This document shows, in pieces, positions 35,752-46,911 of a DNA stretch of 50,706 nucleotides; the first letter of the stretch is position 1; the number at the start of each line of letters is the position of its first letter. The stretch is from Streptomyces sp. AcH 505 (GTDB lineage: Bacteria > Actinomycetota > Actinomycetes > Streptomycetales > Streptomycetaceae): contig NZ_JTIY01000001.1 in NCBI RefSeq assembly GCF_000818175.1, positions 3,736,042 to 3,786,747 of the forward strand. The letters run 5' to 3'. The position numbers were made by a program, and so were the translations under genes. The notes under the pieces are model-generated. The model made no database searches, was not told where the DNA came from, and saw nothing but the letters and a program-made list of their open reading frames with translations.

Positions 35752-36162
35752 GTGAGCCGTACGCTCGTCCTGCTCAAGCCCGATACCGTCCGCCGCGGCC
35801 TCGTCGGCGAGGTCATCGGCCGTATCGAGCGCAAGGCAGGCTGGACCATCGCCGCGCTCGAACTGCGCACGCTGGACCAGGAGACGCTGGAGCAGCACTA
35901 CGGCGAGCACAAGGGCAAGCCTTTCTACGAGCCGCTGGTCGAGTTCATGGGCTCCGGTCCCGTCGTCGCGCTCGTCGTGGACGGCGAGCGGGTCATCGAG
36001 GGTGTCCGCGCGCTCGCGGGTCCGACTGACCCGATCGCAGCAGCGCCGGGGTCCATCCGGGGGGATTTCGGGACGATCGTCCGGGAGAACCTCATCCACG
36101 CCTCGGACTCCGAGGAGTCCGCCATTCGGGAACTGAAGATTTTCTTCCCCGGTCTTTCCTGA
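35752..36162 (+). CDS. ndk: Nucleoside diphosphate kinase
   Basis: Transfers phosphate from NTPs to NDPs. The 136-residue protein is full length, with MSRTLVLLKPDTVRRGLVGEVIGRIE at the start and the phosphorylated histidine at residue 116 in NLIHASDS. The GTG start has AAGGAG 7 nt upstream. A TAGCCT hexamer (35694-35699) about 50 nt upstream is a plausible -10, so it need not depend on the folC promoter. A 9-bp hairpin closes the gene. Confidence 0.97.
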   Translation: MSRTLVLLKPDTVRRGLVGEVIGRIERKAGWTIAALELRTLDQETLEQHYGEHKGKPFYEPLVEFMGSGPVVALVVDGERVIEGVRALAGPTDPIAAAPGSIRGDFGTIVRENLIHASDSEESAIRELKIFFPGLS

Positions 36163-36193
36163 CCAGCTGTCAGCCAAATAGCCTGATGGTCTG

Positions 36194-36219
36194 GGGCGAC
36201 CGGAGGAATTCGGTCGCCC
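36194..36219 (+). terminator. Terminator of ndk
   Basis: GGGCGACCG (36194-36202) pairs perfectly with CGGTCGCCC (36211-36219) around an 8-nt loop. Between it and mreB (180 bp) lies only promoter-type DNA; TACGAT at 36316-36321 is a possible -10. Confidence 0.7.
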
Positions 36220-36401
36220 ATGGGCATATGCGAGCCGGCATCGGGAACGCATCGCACCAACACATCGTCACCATTATTGAGGTGGGCCACCGCGCCGTCG
36301 GCGTACAGGCGGCACTACGATGAAGCCTCAAGCCACAGCCACCCACCTCGCCATCCTGAAAAGCCGTCAACGCTCGATTTGGGAAGGCCAGACGCATCCT
36401 C

Positions 36402-37433
36402 ATGGGGAACAACATGTCGTTCATCGGCCGTGACATGGCTGTCGACCTCGGGACCGCCAACACGCTGGTGTACGTCAGGGGCCGAGGGATCGTACTCAAC
36501 GAGCCGTCCGTCGTCGCCATCAACACCAACACGGGCGGCATCCTCGCGGTCGGCGCCGAAGCGAAGAAGATGATCGGCCGGACGCCGGGCAACATCGTTG
36601 CCGTCCGGCCGCTGAAGGACGGTGTGATCGCCGACTTCGAAATCACCGAGCGCATGCTGCGGTACTTCATCCTGAAGATCCACAAGCGCCGCTATCTGGC
36701 CCGCCCGCGCGTGGTCGTCTGTGTGCCCTCGGGCATCACAGGGGTCGAGCGCCGTGCGGTCATCGAGGCATCGACCCAGGCCGGCGCGCGCCAGGTGCAC
36801 ATCATCGAGGAGCCCATGGCAGCGGCCATCGGCTCAGGACTGCCCGTCCACGAGGCCACCGGCAACATGGTGGTGGACATCGGCGGCGGCACGACCGAGG
36901 TCGCCGTCATCTCGCTCGGCGGAATCGTCACGGCACAGTCGATCCGGGTCGCCGGCGACGAGCTGGACAACGCGATCATCCAGCACATCAAGAAGGAGTA
37001 CTCGCTCCTCCTCGGTGAGCGCACCGCCGAGAGCATCAAGATCACCATCGGCTCGGCGTACGACCTCGACAAGGACGAGCACACCGAGATCCGCGGCCGT
37101 GACCTCGTGTCGGGACTGCCGAAGACCGTGGTCATCTCGGCCGCCGAGGTCCGCAAGGCCATCGAGGAGCCGGTCAACGCGATCGTCGACGCCGTGAAGA
37201 CGACGCTCGACAAGTGCCCGCCGGAGCTGTCCGGCGACGTGATGGACCGCGGGATCGTCCTGACCGGCGGCGGCGCGCTGCTGCGCGGCCTGGACGAGCG
37301 GCTGCGCCGCGAGACCGGCATGCCCATCCATATCGCCGAGAACCCGCTGGACTCCGTCGCACTCGGGTCCGGTAAATGCGTAGAGGAATTCGAGGCTCTC
37401 CAGCAGGTACTGGACGCTCAGCCCCGCAGGTGA
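36402..37433 (+). CDS. mreB: Rod-shape-determining actin homologue MreB
   Basis: A 343-residue bacterial actin that polymerises at the membrane; in Streptomyces it acts mainly in spore-wall synthesis. The phosphate-1 motif is [11 protein letters not shown], phosphate-2 is [18 protein letters not shown], and the adenosine motif is [16 protein letters not shown]. The start may be the ATG at 36402 (MGNNMSF) or the ATG at 36414 (MSFIGRD); GGGGA inside the first four codons could serve the latter. It stands 103 bp before mreC; an internal promoter for mreC is possible. Confidence 0.97.
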   Translation: MGNNMSFIGRDMAVDLGTANTLVYVRGRGIVLNEPSVVAINTNTGGILAVGAEAKKMIGRTPGNIVAVRPLKDGVIADFEITERMLRYFILKIHKRRYLARPRVVVCVPSGITGVERRAVIEASTQAGARQVHIIEEPMAAAIGSGLPVHEATGNMVVDIGGGTTEVAVISLGGIVTAQSIRVAGDELDNAIIQHIKKEYSLLLGERTAESIKITIGSAYDLDKDEHTEIRGRDLVSGLPKTVVISAAEVRKAIEEPVNAIVDAVKTTLDKCPPELSGDVMDRGIVLTGGGALLRGLDERLRRETGMPIHIAENPLDSVALGSGKCVEEFEALQQVLDAQPRR

Positions 37434-37536
37434 CGAAATCCTCGAATTGTCCGCCGTACGACCGGCTTCTCTTCGTCCGGCGGACGGTTGATATACAGGC
37501 ACAACCATTCCTACGAGGAAGGCACGGCCGCCGCAC

Positions 37537-38592
37537 GTGAGGGACACAAAGGAGAGTCGTCTGCTCCTGGTGCTGCTGATCGCCATCGCGTTCGCACTGA
37601 TCACGGTCGACATCCGCGGGGGTGAGGATTCCCCCGTCGACGGCGCGCGGCAGGCCGCCGCCACCGTCCTCGGTCCGGTGGAGGACGGCGTCGCGGCAGG
37701 CGTCGACCCGGTCGGGAACGCCATAAGCGCGGTACGGGACTCCGGCGAACGCCACAACCGCATCAGCACCCTGGAGCAGCAGAACGCGGCTCTCAAACAG
37801 AAGCTGGGCAGCGACGACCGCAACCGCAGCCGGGTGCGTGAGCTGGACGGCATGCTGAAGAAGGCCGGCGCGGGACAGTACGGCATCAAGGGCGCCGAGG
37901 TCATCGCGATAGGAGCGGCCCAGGGCTTCTCCTGGACGGTGACCATCGACGCGGGCGCCAGGGACGGCATCAAGCGCGACATGACGGTGCTCAACGGCGA
38001 CGGACTCGTCGGCCGGGTCACCACCGTCGGTCCCGGCACCTCGACCGTTCTGCTCGCCAACGACCCCGACTTCACCGTCGGCACGCGTATGGAGAAGAGC
38101 AACGAGCTGGGCTTCGCGACGGGGCAGGGCGACCGGCCGCTCTCCGTCCAGCTCCTCAACGGCAAGTCCAAGGTCAAGAAGGGCGACCGGCTCGTCACGT
38201 TCGGCTCCAGCAAGGACAAGCCGTTCGTGCCGGGGGTGCCGGTCGGCCAGGTCGTCCGGGTCGACCCGTCCAACGGCGGTCTGACCAGGACCATCCAGGT
38301 GCGGCCCTTCGTCGGCTTCACCAAGCTCGACATCGTCGGTGTCGTCGTCCAGGCACCCCGCACGGACCCGCGTGACACCGTGCTGCCGCCGAAGCCGCGT
38401 GCGACCCCGACGCCCACCGTCACCGTCACGGTCACCCCCTCGGCCAACGCCGACGGTACGAACACCGTGCCGAACGGCGGCGTGCAGAGCAACGCGCCCG
38501 ATCTCACCACCGACGACGCCGCCGTACGGCCCCAGAACAACGCGGGCGATCCACCGGGCGACGGCGACGACCCGTACGACGAGCAGGAATAG
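37537..38592 (+). CDS. mreC: Rod-shape-determining protein MreC
   Basis: A 351-residue protein with one N-terminal transmembrane helix (LLLVLLIAIAFALITV), a coiled-coil segment (ERHNRISTLEQQNAALKQKL) and the extracytoplasmic twin beta-barrel MreC core (VIAIGAAQGFSWTVTIDAGARDGIKRDMTVLNGDGLVGRV). It links the MreB filament to wall synthases. The C-terminal ~80 residues are a Pro/Thr/Asp-rich tail that other bacterial MreC proteins lack. The GTG start has GAGGAAGG upstream. mreD follows after 11 nt. Confidence 0.96.
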   Translation: MRDTKESRLLLVLLIAIAFALITVDIRGGEDSPVDGARQAAATVLGPVEDGVAAGVDPVGNAISAVRDSGERHNRISTLEQQNAALKQKLGSDDRNRSRVRELDGMLKKAGAGQYGIKGAEVIAIGAAQGFSWTVTIDAGARDGIKRDMTVLNGDGLVGRVTTVGPGTSTVLLANDPDFTVGTRMEKSNELGFATGQGDRPLSVQLLNGKSKVKKGDRLVTFGSSKDKPFVPGVPVGQVVRVDPSNGGLTRTIQVRPFVGFTKLDIVGVVVQAPRTDPRDTVLPPKPRATPTPTVTVTVTPSANADGTNTVPNGGVQSNAPDLTTDDAAVRPQNNAGDPPGDGDDPYDEQE

Positions 38593-38603
38593 AGCTGATC
38601 CCC

Positions 38604-39278
38604 ATGCGTATCAACCGGATTCTGCTCTCGACCGCCCTGGTCGTGGTCGCCCTCGTCGTCCAGGTGTCGGTCCTCGCCCGGCTTCATCTGCCCGGCGCCG
38701 TGCCCGACCTCATGCTCCTCGTCGTCCTCGCCCTCGCCTTCGTGTACGGGCACACGGCCGGCGCCTTCATCGGCTTCGGGGCCGGCCTGCTGACCGACCT
38801 CGCGCCGCCCGCCGACCACGCGGCCGGCCGCTACGCGCTGGTGCTCTGCGTGATCGGTTACGCGGCGGGCCTGGTACGCCCGGAGAAGGGCCAGATCAGA
38901 TCGGCGCTCGCGCCGATGACCGCGGTCGTCGCGGCCGCCGTCGGCTCGACCCTGCTCTACGCGGGCGTCGGCGCGCTCGTCGGTGACACCGCCGCCCGCC
39001 ATGTGGGTCTCGGCAGCCTGCTGTTCACCGCCGCTGTCTACGATCTGCTGCTGGCGCCGTTCGTGGTCCCGCTGGTCATGTGGCTCGCCAGACGCGCCGA
39101 CAACGACCCGCTCGCCGAGAGCCAGAAGAACAGCGGGGGCGGCGCGGACGTGGCGGCCGGCTGGCTCGGCGCCGGCACCGGTCTGAAGATCGGCGGCCAG
39201 CGCGGCGGCATGCGGATCAAGACGGCACGCAGCCGCGCGGCACGGGCCGGACGTATCAAGGGGGTCAAACGACTGTGA
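38604..39278 (+). CDS. mreD: Rod-shape-determining membrane protein MreD
   Basis: A 224-residue membrane protein with about five helices (ILLSTALVVVALVVQVSVLARL; VPDLMLLVVLALAFVYG; GAFIGFGAGLLTDLAPPAD), matching MreD. The C-terminal ~55 residues are basic and glycine-rich (RGGMRIKTARSRAARAGRIKGVKRL), a cytoplasmic extension not found in E. coli MreD. Its TGA overlaps the mrdA GTG (GTGA), so the two are translationally coupled. Confidence 0.93.
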   Translation: MRINRILLSTALVVVALVVQVSVLARLHLPGAVPDLMLLVVLALAFVYGHTAGAFIGFGAGLLTDLAPPADHAAGRYALVLCVIGYAAGLVRPEKGQIRSALAPMTAVVAAAVGSTLLYAGVGALVGDTAARHVGLGSLLFTAAVYDLLLAPFVVPLVMWLARRADNDPLAESQKNSGGGADVAAGWLGAGTGLKIGGQRGGMRIKTARSRAARAGRIKGVKRL

Positions 39279-41497
39279 GCAACATTCCGGAGACCGGGCG
39301 TACCCCCCGGGTACAGATCCGGCTGATCGTCATTCAGGTCCTCGTCTTCTCCCTGCTGCTCACCCTCGGCGGCCGGCTCTGGTACCTCCAGGTGCGCAAC
39401 GGCCAGGAGTACACGGACGAGGCCAAGAACAACCACGTACAGCAGGTCGTCCAGCCGGCCGTCCGCGGCTCGATCCTCGACAACAAGGGCGTGCCCCTCG
39501 CCGACAACGAGACCCGTCTCGTCGTGTCGGCCAGCCGCACCGACCTGATGAAGATGCCGGACGACGGCAAGGCCGTACTGACCCGGCTCGCCGGTGTCCT
39601 CGGGATGAAGCCGGCCGACGTCATCCAGAAGGTCAGGCTCTGCGACGCGAAGACCCCGCAGCCCTGCTGGAACGGCTCGCCCTACCAGCCGATCCCGGTC
39701 ACCACCGAGGCCACCACCCAGCAGGCGCTGCAGATCCGCGAGCGCACCGAGGACTTCCCCGGCATCACCGCAGAACCGACCGCGCTGCGCCGCTACCCGG
39801 CGCCCGCAGGGGCCAACGCCTCGCAGGAGCTGGGCTACCTCGGCCCGGTCACCGACGACGAGGTGGCGGGCTCGGAGAAGACGGACAACCCGCTGCTGCG
39901 CTCCGACTCGGTCGGCAGGGCGGGTCTGGAGAACAGCTACGACCAGCAGTTGCGCGGCAAGTCGGGGGTGACCCGCTACGAGGTGGACAACCTCGGCCGG
40001 GTCATCGGCAAGGCCGGCGCGACACCCGCGGTGCCCGGCAGCAATCTGGTCACGAGCATCGACTCGCGGATCCAGGCGCTGACCGAGAAGGAACTCGCGG
40101 CGGCCATGAAGACCCTGCGCAAGACCTGGGACTCGGTCACCAACAGCTACTACAAGGCCGACTCGGGCGCCGCCGTCGTGATGGACGTGCACACCGGGCG
40201 GGTCATCGCGATGGCCAGCGCGCCGACGTTCGACCCGAACGTGTGGGCCGGCGGCATCTCCGCCAAGAACTACAAGAAGCTCACCAAGGCGTCGTCCAAC
40301 TATCCGCTGCTGAACCGCGCCATACAGGGTCAGTCGGCCCCGGGATCGACCTTCAAGGTCATCTCGACCAGCGCGGCCATCAACGCCGGATACGCGCCGG
40401 ACGGCGGCTACCCCTGCACCTCGTCGATGACCATCGGCAACCGCGAGTTCAAGAACTTCGAGGGCGAGAACTTCGGCGACATCAGCATCGGCAGGGCCCT
40501 TGAGGTCTCCTGCGACACCGTCTTCTACTACCTGGCCTACGACCAGTGGAAGAAGGACGGCGGCAACAACCCGAAGCACCCCAAGGACTACTTCTTCAAG
40601 ACGGCCCACCAGTTCGGGCTCGGCAAGAAGACCGGGATCGACCTGCCCAACGAGGTCAAGGGCCGGGTGCCCGACCGCCAGTGGAAGCAGGCGTACTGGG
40701 AGGCCAACAAGGCCCTGTGGTGCAAGCAGGGCAAGAAGGACGGCAACTACGTCCAGCAGATCGAGTTCGAGAACTGCGTGGACGGCAACAGGGTGCGCGC
40801 CGGTGACTCCGTCAACTACGCGATCGGCCAGGGCGACACGCTGCTGACCCCGATCCAGGAGGCCGTGATCTACTCCGCCATCGCCAACGGCGGCACGATG
40901 TACCAGCCGTCACTCGGCCGGGCCATCGTCAGCGCCGACGGCAAGAAGGTGCAGGAGATCAAGCCGGAGGTGGCGGGCAAGCTGCCGGACAGCAAGCAGA
41001 CCCTGGCGTACATGAACAAGGCGCTGGAAGGCGTGGTCACCAGCGGTACCGCCGCCTGGCAGTTCGGCGGCTGGCCGCAGGACAAGATCAAGCTGCACGC
41101 CAAGACGGGTACGGCGGAGGTCGCCGGCAAGCAGACCACGTCCTGGTTCTCGACCTACACCAAGGACTACGCGATCGTGATGACGATCTCGCAGGGCGGC
41201 ACCGGCTCCGGCGGTTCGGGTCCCGCCGTCCGCAAGATCTACGAGGCGATGTACGGGATCGACGCCGACGGCAATCTGAATCCGAAGAACGCCCTGATGC
41301 CCAAGCCGGTCAAGACGCTCCCCAAGATCCAGCCGGACGGTTCGATCGACGCGCCGACCCTCAAGCCGTACCAGCTGCCGAAGAAGAAGGAGCCGGTCGA
41401 CCCGACGGCGCCACCGTCGGCGCCCGCCGCCCCCACCGATCCCGGCGGCACCCAGACGGTCGCGGGAGCACCCCTGACACCGGCACGGAGGGACTGA
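39275..41497 (+). CDS. mrdA: Penicillin-binding protein 2 (class B transpeptidase)
   Basis: A 740-residue monofunctional transpeptidase, partner of RodA in cell-wall elongation or spore-wall synthesis. One N-terminal signal anchor (VQIRLIVIQVLVFSLLLTLGG) is followed by the PBP dimer domain (RGSILDNKGVPLADNETR) and the transpeptidase domain: Ser358-Thr-Phe-Lys361 (APGSTFK), SCD at 412-414 and KTGTAE near the C-terminus. A Pro-rich tail of about 70 residues follows. I chose the GTG at 39275 because it overlaps the mreD stop and follows AAGGGGG; the open frame upstream is antisense-free but lies inside mreD. rodA starts 3 nt after its stop. Confidence 0.96.
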   Translation: MSNIPETGRTPRVQIRLIVIQVLVFSLLLTLGGRLWYLQVRNGQEYTDEAKNNHVQQVVQPAVRGSILDNKGVPLADNETRLVVSASRTDLMKMPDDGKAVLTRLAGVLGMKPADVIQKVRLCDAKTPQPCWNGSPYQPIPVTTEATTQQALQIRERTEDFPGITAEPTALRRYPAPAGANASQELGYLGPVTDDEVAGSEKTDNPLLRSDSVGRAGLENSYDQQLRGKSGVTRYEVDNLGRVIGKAGATPAVPGSNLVTSIDSRIQALTEKELAAAMKTLRKTWDSVTNSYYKADSGAAVVMDVHTGRVIAMASAPTFDPNVWAGGISAKNYKKLTKASSNYPLLNRAIQGQSAPGSTFKVISTSAAINAGYAPDGGYPCTSSMTIGNREFKNFEGENFGDISIGRALEVSCDTVFYYLAYDQWKKDGGNNPKHPKDYFFKTAHQFGLGKKTGIDLPNEVKGRVPDRQWKQAYWEANKALWCKQGKKDGNYVQQIEFENCVDGNRVRAGDSVNYAIGQGDTLLTPIQEAVIYSAIANGGTMYQPSLGRAIVSADGKKVQEIKPEVAGKLPDSKQTLAYMNKALEGVVTSGTAAWQFGGWPQDKIKLHAKTGTAEVAGKQTTSWFSTYTKDYAIVMTISQGGTGSGGSGPAVRKIYEAMYGIDADGNLNPKNALMPKPVKTLPKIQPDGSIDAPTLKPYQLPKKKEPVDPTAPPSAPAAPTDPGGTQTVAGAPLTPARRD

Positions 41498-41500
41498 CCG

Positions 41501-42700
41501 ATGGCCGGCACAAGTGGCTTCTCCGTCTCCGGATACGGTCCCGAGCGCGGTACGTGGGCCAAGCTCGCCGCCCGCGACTCGCTGGTGCGCAGGCTCGACT
41601 GGCCGCTGCTGTTCTCGGCCCTCGCGCTGTCGTTCATCGGCTCGATGCTGGTGTGGTCGGCGACGCGTAACCGCACCCAGCTGAACAACGGCGACCCGTA
41701 CTACTTCCTCATCCGGCACGTCATGAACACCGGCATCGGGCTCGGCCTGATGATCGCGACGGTCTGGCTGGGCCACCGCACCCTGCGCGGCGCGGTACCG
41801 GTGCTGTACGGGCTGTCCGTGGTGCTGATCCTCGCGGTGCTCACCCCGCTCGGCGCCACGATCAACGGCGCGCACGCGTGGATCGTGATCGGCGGCGGCT
41901 TCTCGATCCAGCCGTCGGAGTTCGTGAAGATCACCATCCTGCTGGGGATGGCGATGGTGCTGGCGTCCCGGGTGGACGCGGGGGACCAGCCGTATCCGGA
42001 CCACCGCACGGTCGCCAAGGCGCTCGGCCTCGCCGTCCTGCCGATGGCGATCATCATGCTGATGCCGGACCTCGGTTCGGTGATGGTCATGGCGGTGATC
42101 GTGCTCGGCTGTCTGCTGGCGTCCGGCGCCGCCAACCGCTGGGTGCTCGGGCTGATCGGCGCCGGGGTGCTCGGCGCCTTCCTGGTCGCGGCGCTCGGGA
42201 TCCTCGACGAGTACCAGATCAACCGGTTCGCCGCCTTCGCCAACCCGGACCTGGACCCGGCGGGTGTCGGCTACAACACCAACCAGGCGCGGATCGCGAT
42301 CGGCTCGGGCGGTCTGACCGGCACGGGGCTGTTCCACGGCTCGCAGACCACCGGGCAGTTCGTGCCCGAGCAGCAGACCGACTTCGTCTTCACCGTCGCC
42401 GGTGAGGAACTGGGCTTCCTCGGTGCCGGTCTGATACTGCTGCTGCTCGGCGTCGTGCTGTGGCGCGCCTGCCGGATCGCCCGCGAGACGACGGAGCTGT
42501 ACGGCACGGTCGTCGCCGCCGGGATCATCGCCTGGTTCGGTTTCCAGGCGTTCGAGAACATCGGGATGACGCTCGGGATCATGCCGGTGGCGGGGCTGCC
42601 GCTGCCCTTTGTCTCGTACGGAGGCTCGTCGATGTTCGCGGTCTGGATCGCGGTGGGACTGCTCCAGTCGATCAGAGTGCAGAGACCGATGTCCGCCTAG
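41501..42700 (+). CDS. rodA: RodA/FtsW-family (SEDS) peptidoglycan glycosyltransferase
   Basis: A 399-residue polytopic membrane protein with about ten helices that polymerises lipid II with its cognate class B PBP. SEDS hallmarks are GAHAWIVIGGGFSIQPSEFVKITILLGMA, the catalytic-Asp loop EQQTDFVFTVAGEELGF and the end motif GIMPVAGLPLPFVSYGGSSM. It starts 3 nt after mrdA, consistent with a PBP2-RodA pair made from one mRNA. It is the last gene of the mreC-mreD-mrdA-rodA unit, which ends in a 17-bp hairpin. The symbol sfr has been used for the Streptomyces orthologue. Confidence 0.96.
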   Translation: MAGTSGFSVSGYGPERGTWAKLAARDSLVRRLDWPLLFSALALSFIGSMLVWSATRNRTQLNNGDPYYFLIRHVMNTGIGLGLMIATVWLGHRTLRGAVPVLYGLSVVLILAVLTPLGATINGAHAWIVIGGGFSIQPSEFVKITILLGMAMVLASRVDAGDQPYPDHRTVAKALGLAVLPMAIIMLMPDLGSVMVMAVIVLGCLLASGAANRWVLGLIGAGVLGAFLVAALGILDEYQINRFAAFANPDLDPAGVGYNTNQARIAIGSGGLTGTGLFHGSQTTGQFVPEQQTDFVFTVAGEELGFLGAGLILLLLGVVLWRACRIARETTELYGTVVAAGIIAWFGFQAFENIGMTLGIMPVAGLPLPFVSYGGSSMFAVWIAVGLLQSIRVQRPMSA

Positions 42701-42725
42701 CGACACCGCCCCATGTGATCCGCCT

Positions 42726-42763
42726 CGCCCGCGCCGCCACCGTCATCGGTGGCGGCGCGGGCG
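42726..42763 (+). terminator. Terminator of the mre/mrdA/rodA operon
   Basis: A perfect 17-bp GC stem (42726-42742 with 42747-42763) and a TCAT loop. It ends 22 nt before the -10 of the next gene. Confidence 0.9.
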
Positions 42764-42784
42764 ATTAGGCATGGTTATCGCGGT

Positions 42785-42790
42785 TAGGTT
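42785..42790 (+). promoter_or_regulatory. Candidate -10 of a leaderless CYTH-CHAD transcript
   Basis: TAGGTT lies exactly 6 nt before the ATG of the CYTH-CHAD gene. No ribosome binding site is present. Confidence 0.55.
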
Positions 42791-42796
42791 CCCTAT

Positions 42797-44338
42797 ATGG
42801 CGGACACCAAGCGCGAGATCGAACGGAAGTACGAACTCCCCGAGCTGCCGGACGCCGAAGGACCTGCCGGGCTCCCGGACCTGACCCGGGCCCGCGGCGT
42901 CGCGTCCGTCCTCGCCGAGGGGGTCGTCGAACTCGACGCCGTCTACTACGACACCGCCGACCAGCGCCTGGCGGCCGGCCGGCTCACGCTGCGCCGCAGA
43001 GAGGGCGGCGACGACGCCGGCTGGCATCTCAAGTTCCCCGTCGCGACCGGGATACGCGACGAGCTGCGGGCACCGCTGGGCGACACCGTCCCCGACGAGC
43101 TGGTGGCGCTCGCGAGCGCCCGCACCCTCGGCGCCCCGCTCGTCCCCGTCGTCAGGCTGCGGACCGCCCGGGACGTCAGCCAGTTGTACGCGGCCGACGG
43201 CGAACGGCTCGCCGAGGTGAGCGTCGACACCGTACGCGCCGAGCGCCTCGCCGGAGCCGTGGCAGGACACCCGGCCACCGCCGCCTGGACCGAGGTCGAG
43301 GTCGAACTGGCCGAGGGCGCCGACCCGGCCGTCCTCGATGCCGTCGAGAAGAAGCTCCGCAAGGCGGGCCTGCGCCCGGCGGTGGCGCCGTCCAAACTCA
43401 GCAGGGCGCTCCAGGAGACCGCGCCGGCGGCACGCGACGCCACGGGGCCGTCCGGGACAGCAGGCGATCACGTCCTCGCGTATCTGCGTGCCCAGATCGA
43501 GGCGATCGTCACCCAGGACCCCGCCGTCCGCCGCGACCTGCCCGACTCCGTCCACCAGCTGCGGGTCGCCACCCGCAGGCTGCGCTCCGCCTTCCGCAGC
43601 TACCGGAAGGTGCTCGACCGGTCGGTCACCGACCCGATCGGCACGGAGCTGCGCTGGCTCGCCGGCGAGCTGGGCGTCGACCGGGACAACGAGGTGCTGA
43701 CCCAGCGGCTCTCCGCCCACATCGACGACGTACCGAGGACCCTGCTGCTCGGCCCGGTGGAGAGCAGGCTGCGGATCTGGAGCGTCGCCCGGCGCTCCGG
43801 CTCCCGCGAGCGCACCCTCGCCGTACTCGACAGCGAGCGCTACCGCGCGCTGCTGACCGCCCTGGACGCGCTGCTCACCGAACCCCCGCTGCGCAAGGGC
43901 GCCGAGCGGACCCCCGGCACGGTGCTGCCGCGGGCGCTGCTGAAGGGCTACGCCCGGCTGGCCCGCCGTACCGAGCACGCGCTGTCCCTCGCCCCGGGCA
44001 AGGAGCGCGACGTGGCGCTGCACAGCGCCCGCAAGGCGGCCAAGCGCGCCCGGTACGCGGCCGAGGCGGCGACCCCCGCCCTCGGCAAGCCGGCCGACCG
44101 GTTCCGCAAGCGCGTGAAGGACGTGCAGAGCACGCTCGGCGACCACCAGGACAGCGTCGTCGCACGTGAGACGCTGCGCGAGATCGGCATAGCGGCGCAC
44201 GCCGCCGGTGAGACCGCCTTCACCTGGGGCCTCCTGTACGGCGAGGAAGAAGCGCGCTCGGCGGCGCTGGAGCGTGAACTGACCGTGGTCTGGGCCGAGT
44301 CGTCCCGCAGGAAATGGCGGTCGGCGCTGACGGGCTGA
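42797..44338 (+). CDS. CYTH and CHAD domain-containing protein
   Basis: A 513-residue protein. The N-terminal CYTH triphosphate-tunnel domain (1-200) starts with the EIERKYE signature (ExExK) and continues with YYDTADQRLAAGRLTLRRREG. The C-terminal CHAD helical domain (about 220-510) has conserved basic/histidine motifs such as DSVHQLRVATRRLRSAFRSYRK and HSARKAAKRARYAAE. CYTH domains hydrolyse tripolyphosphate or form cyclic nucleotides, and CHAD domains bind polyphosphate, so a role in inorganic polyphosphate metabolism is likely but not proven. It is monocistronic and probably leaderless. Confidence 0.92.
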   Translation: MADTKREIERKYELPELPDAEGPAGLPDLTRARGVASVLAEGVVELDAVYYDTADQRLAAGRLTLRRREGGDDAGWHLKFPVATGIRDELRAPLGDTVPDELVALASARTLGAPLVPVVRLRTARDVSQLYAADGERLAEVSVDTVRAERLAGAVAGHPATAAWTEVEVELAEGADPAVLDAVEKKLRKAGLRPAVAPSKLSRALQETAPAARDATGPSGTAGDHVLAYLRAQIEAIVTQDPAVRRDLPDSVHQLRVATRRLRSAFRSYRKVLDRSVTDPIGTELRWLAGELGVDRDNEVLTQRLSAHIDDVPRTLLLGPVESRLRIWSVARRSGSRERTLAVLDSERYRALLTALDALLTEPPLRKGAERTPGTVLPRALLKGYARLARRTEHALSLAPGKERDVALHSARKAAKRARYAAEAATPALGKPADRFRKRVKDVQSTLGDHQDSVVARETLREIGIAAHAAGETAFTWGLLYGEEEARSAALERELTVVWAESSRRKWRSALTG

Positions 44339-44403
44339 GCACCGGGGTAGTCTGGATGGCCGTCCCCGACAGTCCGTGCGCCCAGCTCTGAGAGATCTGC
44401 CTG

Positions 44404-46329
<1,926 letters not shown>

Positions 46330-46343
46330 CGGCTTCACCGGCG

Positions 46344-46370
46344 CCACCGCGGGATGTCATTCCGCGGTGG
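46344..46370. terminator. Hairpin between the convergent radical SAM and TetR genes
   Basis: CCACCGCGG (46344-46352) pairs perfectly with CCGCGGTGG (46362-46370) around a 9-nt loop. It overlaps the last codons of the TetR gene. Confidence 0.7.
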
Positions 46371-46911
46371 GCAGGCCGGTGAGGAACATGTGGATCATCA
46401 GGTCGTAGGTGTCGTCCAGCTTCTCCGGGAGGCCGAACGCGCCCTCGGCCTCCAGGAGCGCGAAGCCGTGGACCGTGGCGCGCAGGCAGCGGACCGCGTG
46501 GATGGCGGCCGAGTCCGACAGGCCGTAGGCGCGCAGGGTGGCCAGCATGATGTCGATCAGCCGCATGCCGGCGTCGGCGGTCGCCGGGTCGGGGGCCTGG
46601 TTGAGCGCCGCGTAACGGTGCGGGTGGCGTACGACGTACTGGCGCCAGGCGAGCATCAGCGCGCGGGTGGCCTCGTCGGCCGAGCGGCCGAGTACCGCGT
46701 GGCCGATCTCGTCGGCGATCTCGGTCATGATCCGTGCGGACATGAGCTGGCGCAGCTCCGCGAGGCTGCGTACGTGCTTGTAGAGGGACGGGGTCGCGAC
46801 GCCCGCGCGGGACGCGACCGCCGAGAGGGTCAGGGCCGCGAGGCCCTTCTCGTCGAGGAGGTTCATCGCGACCTCGACGACCGCGTCGGCGGAGAGGGAG
46901 GCCCTAGGCAC
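46357..46911 (-). CDS. TetR/AcrR-family transcriptional regulator
   Basis: A 184-residue repressor. The N-terminal helix-turn-helix covers about 10-55 (VVEVAMNLLDEKGLAALTLSAVASRAGVATPSLYKHVRSLAELR), and the C-terminal ligand domain is of the TetR_C_33/WHG type (EATRALMLAWRQYVVRHPHRYAAL). The GTG start at 46911 overlaps the stop of the hydrolase gene by 8 bp, so the two are translated from one mRNA. It probably binds the 15-bp palindrome upstream of the hydrolase and controls its own operon; the ligand is unknown. Confidence 0.92.
   Translation of the reverse strand: MPRASLSADAVVEVAMNLLDEKGLAALTLSAVASRAGVATPSLYKHVRSLAELRQLMSARIMTEIADEIGHAVLGRSADEATRALMLAWRQYVVRHPHRYAALNQAPDPATADAGMRLIDIMLATLRAYGLSDSAAIHAVRCLRATVHGFALLEAEGAFGLPEKLDDTYDLMIHMFLTGLPTAE

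Noticed and set aside
39038..40609. 523-codon minus-strand open frame opposite mreD/mrdA
   Set aside because: It is an antisense shadow of two genes with clear motifs and translational coupling; the product has no recognisable domain.
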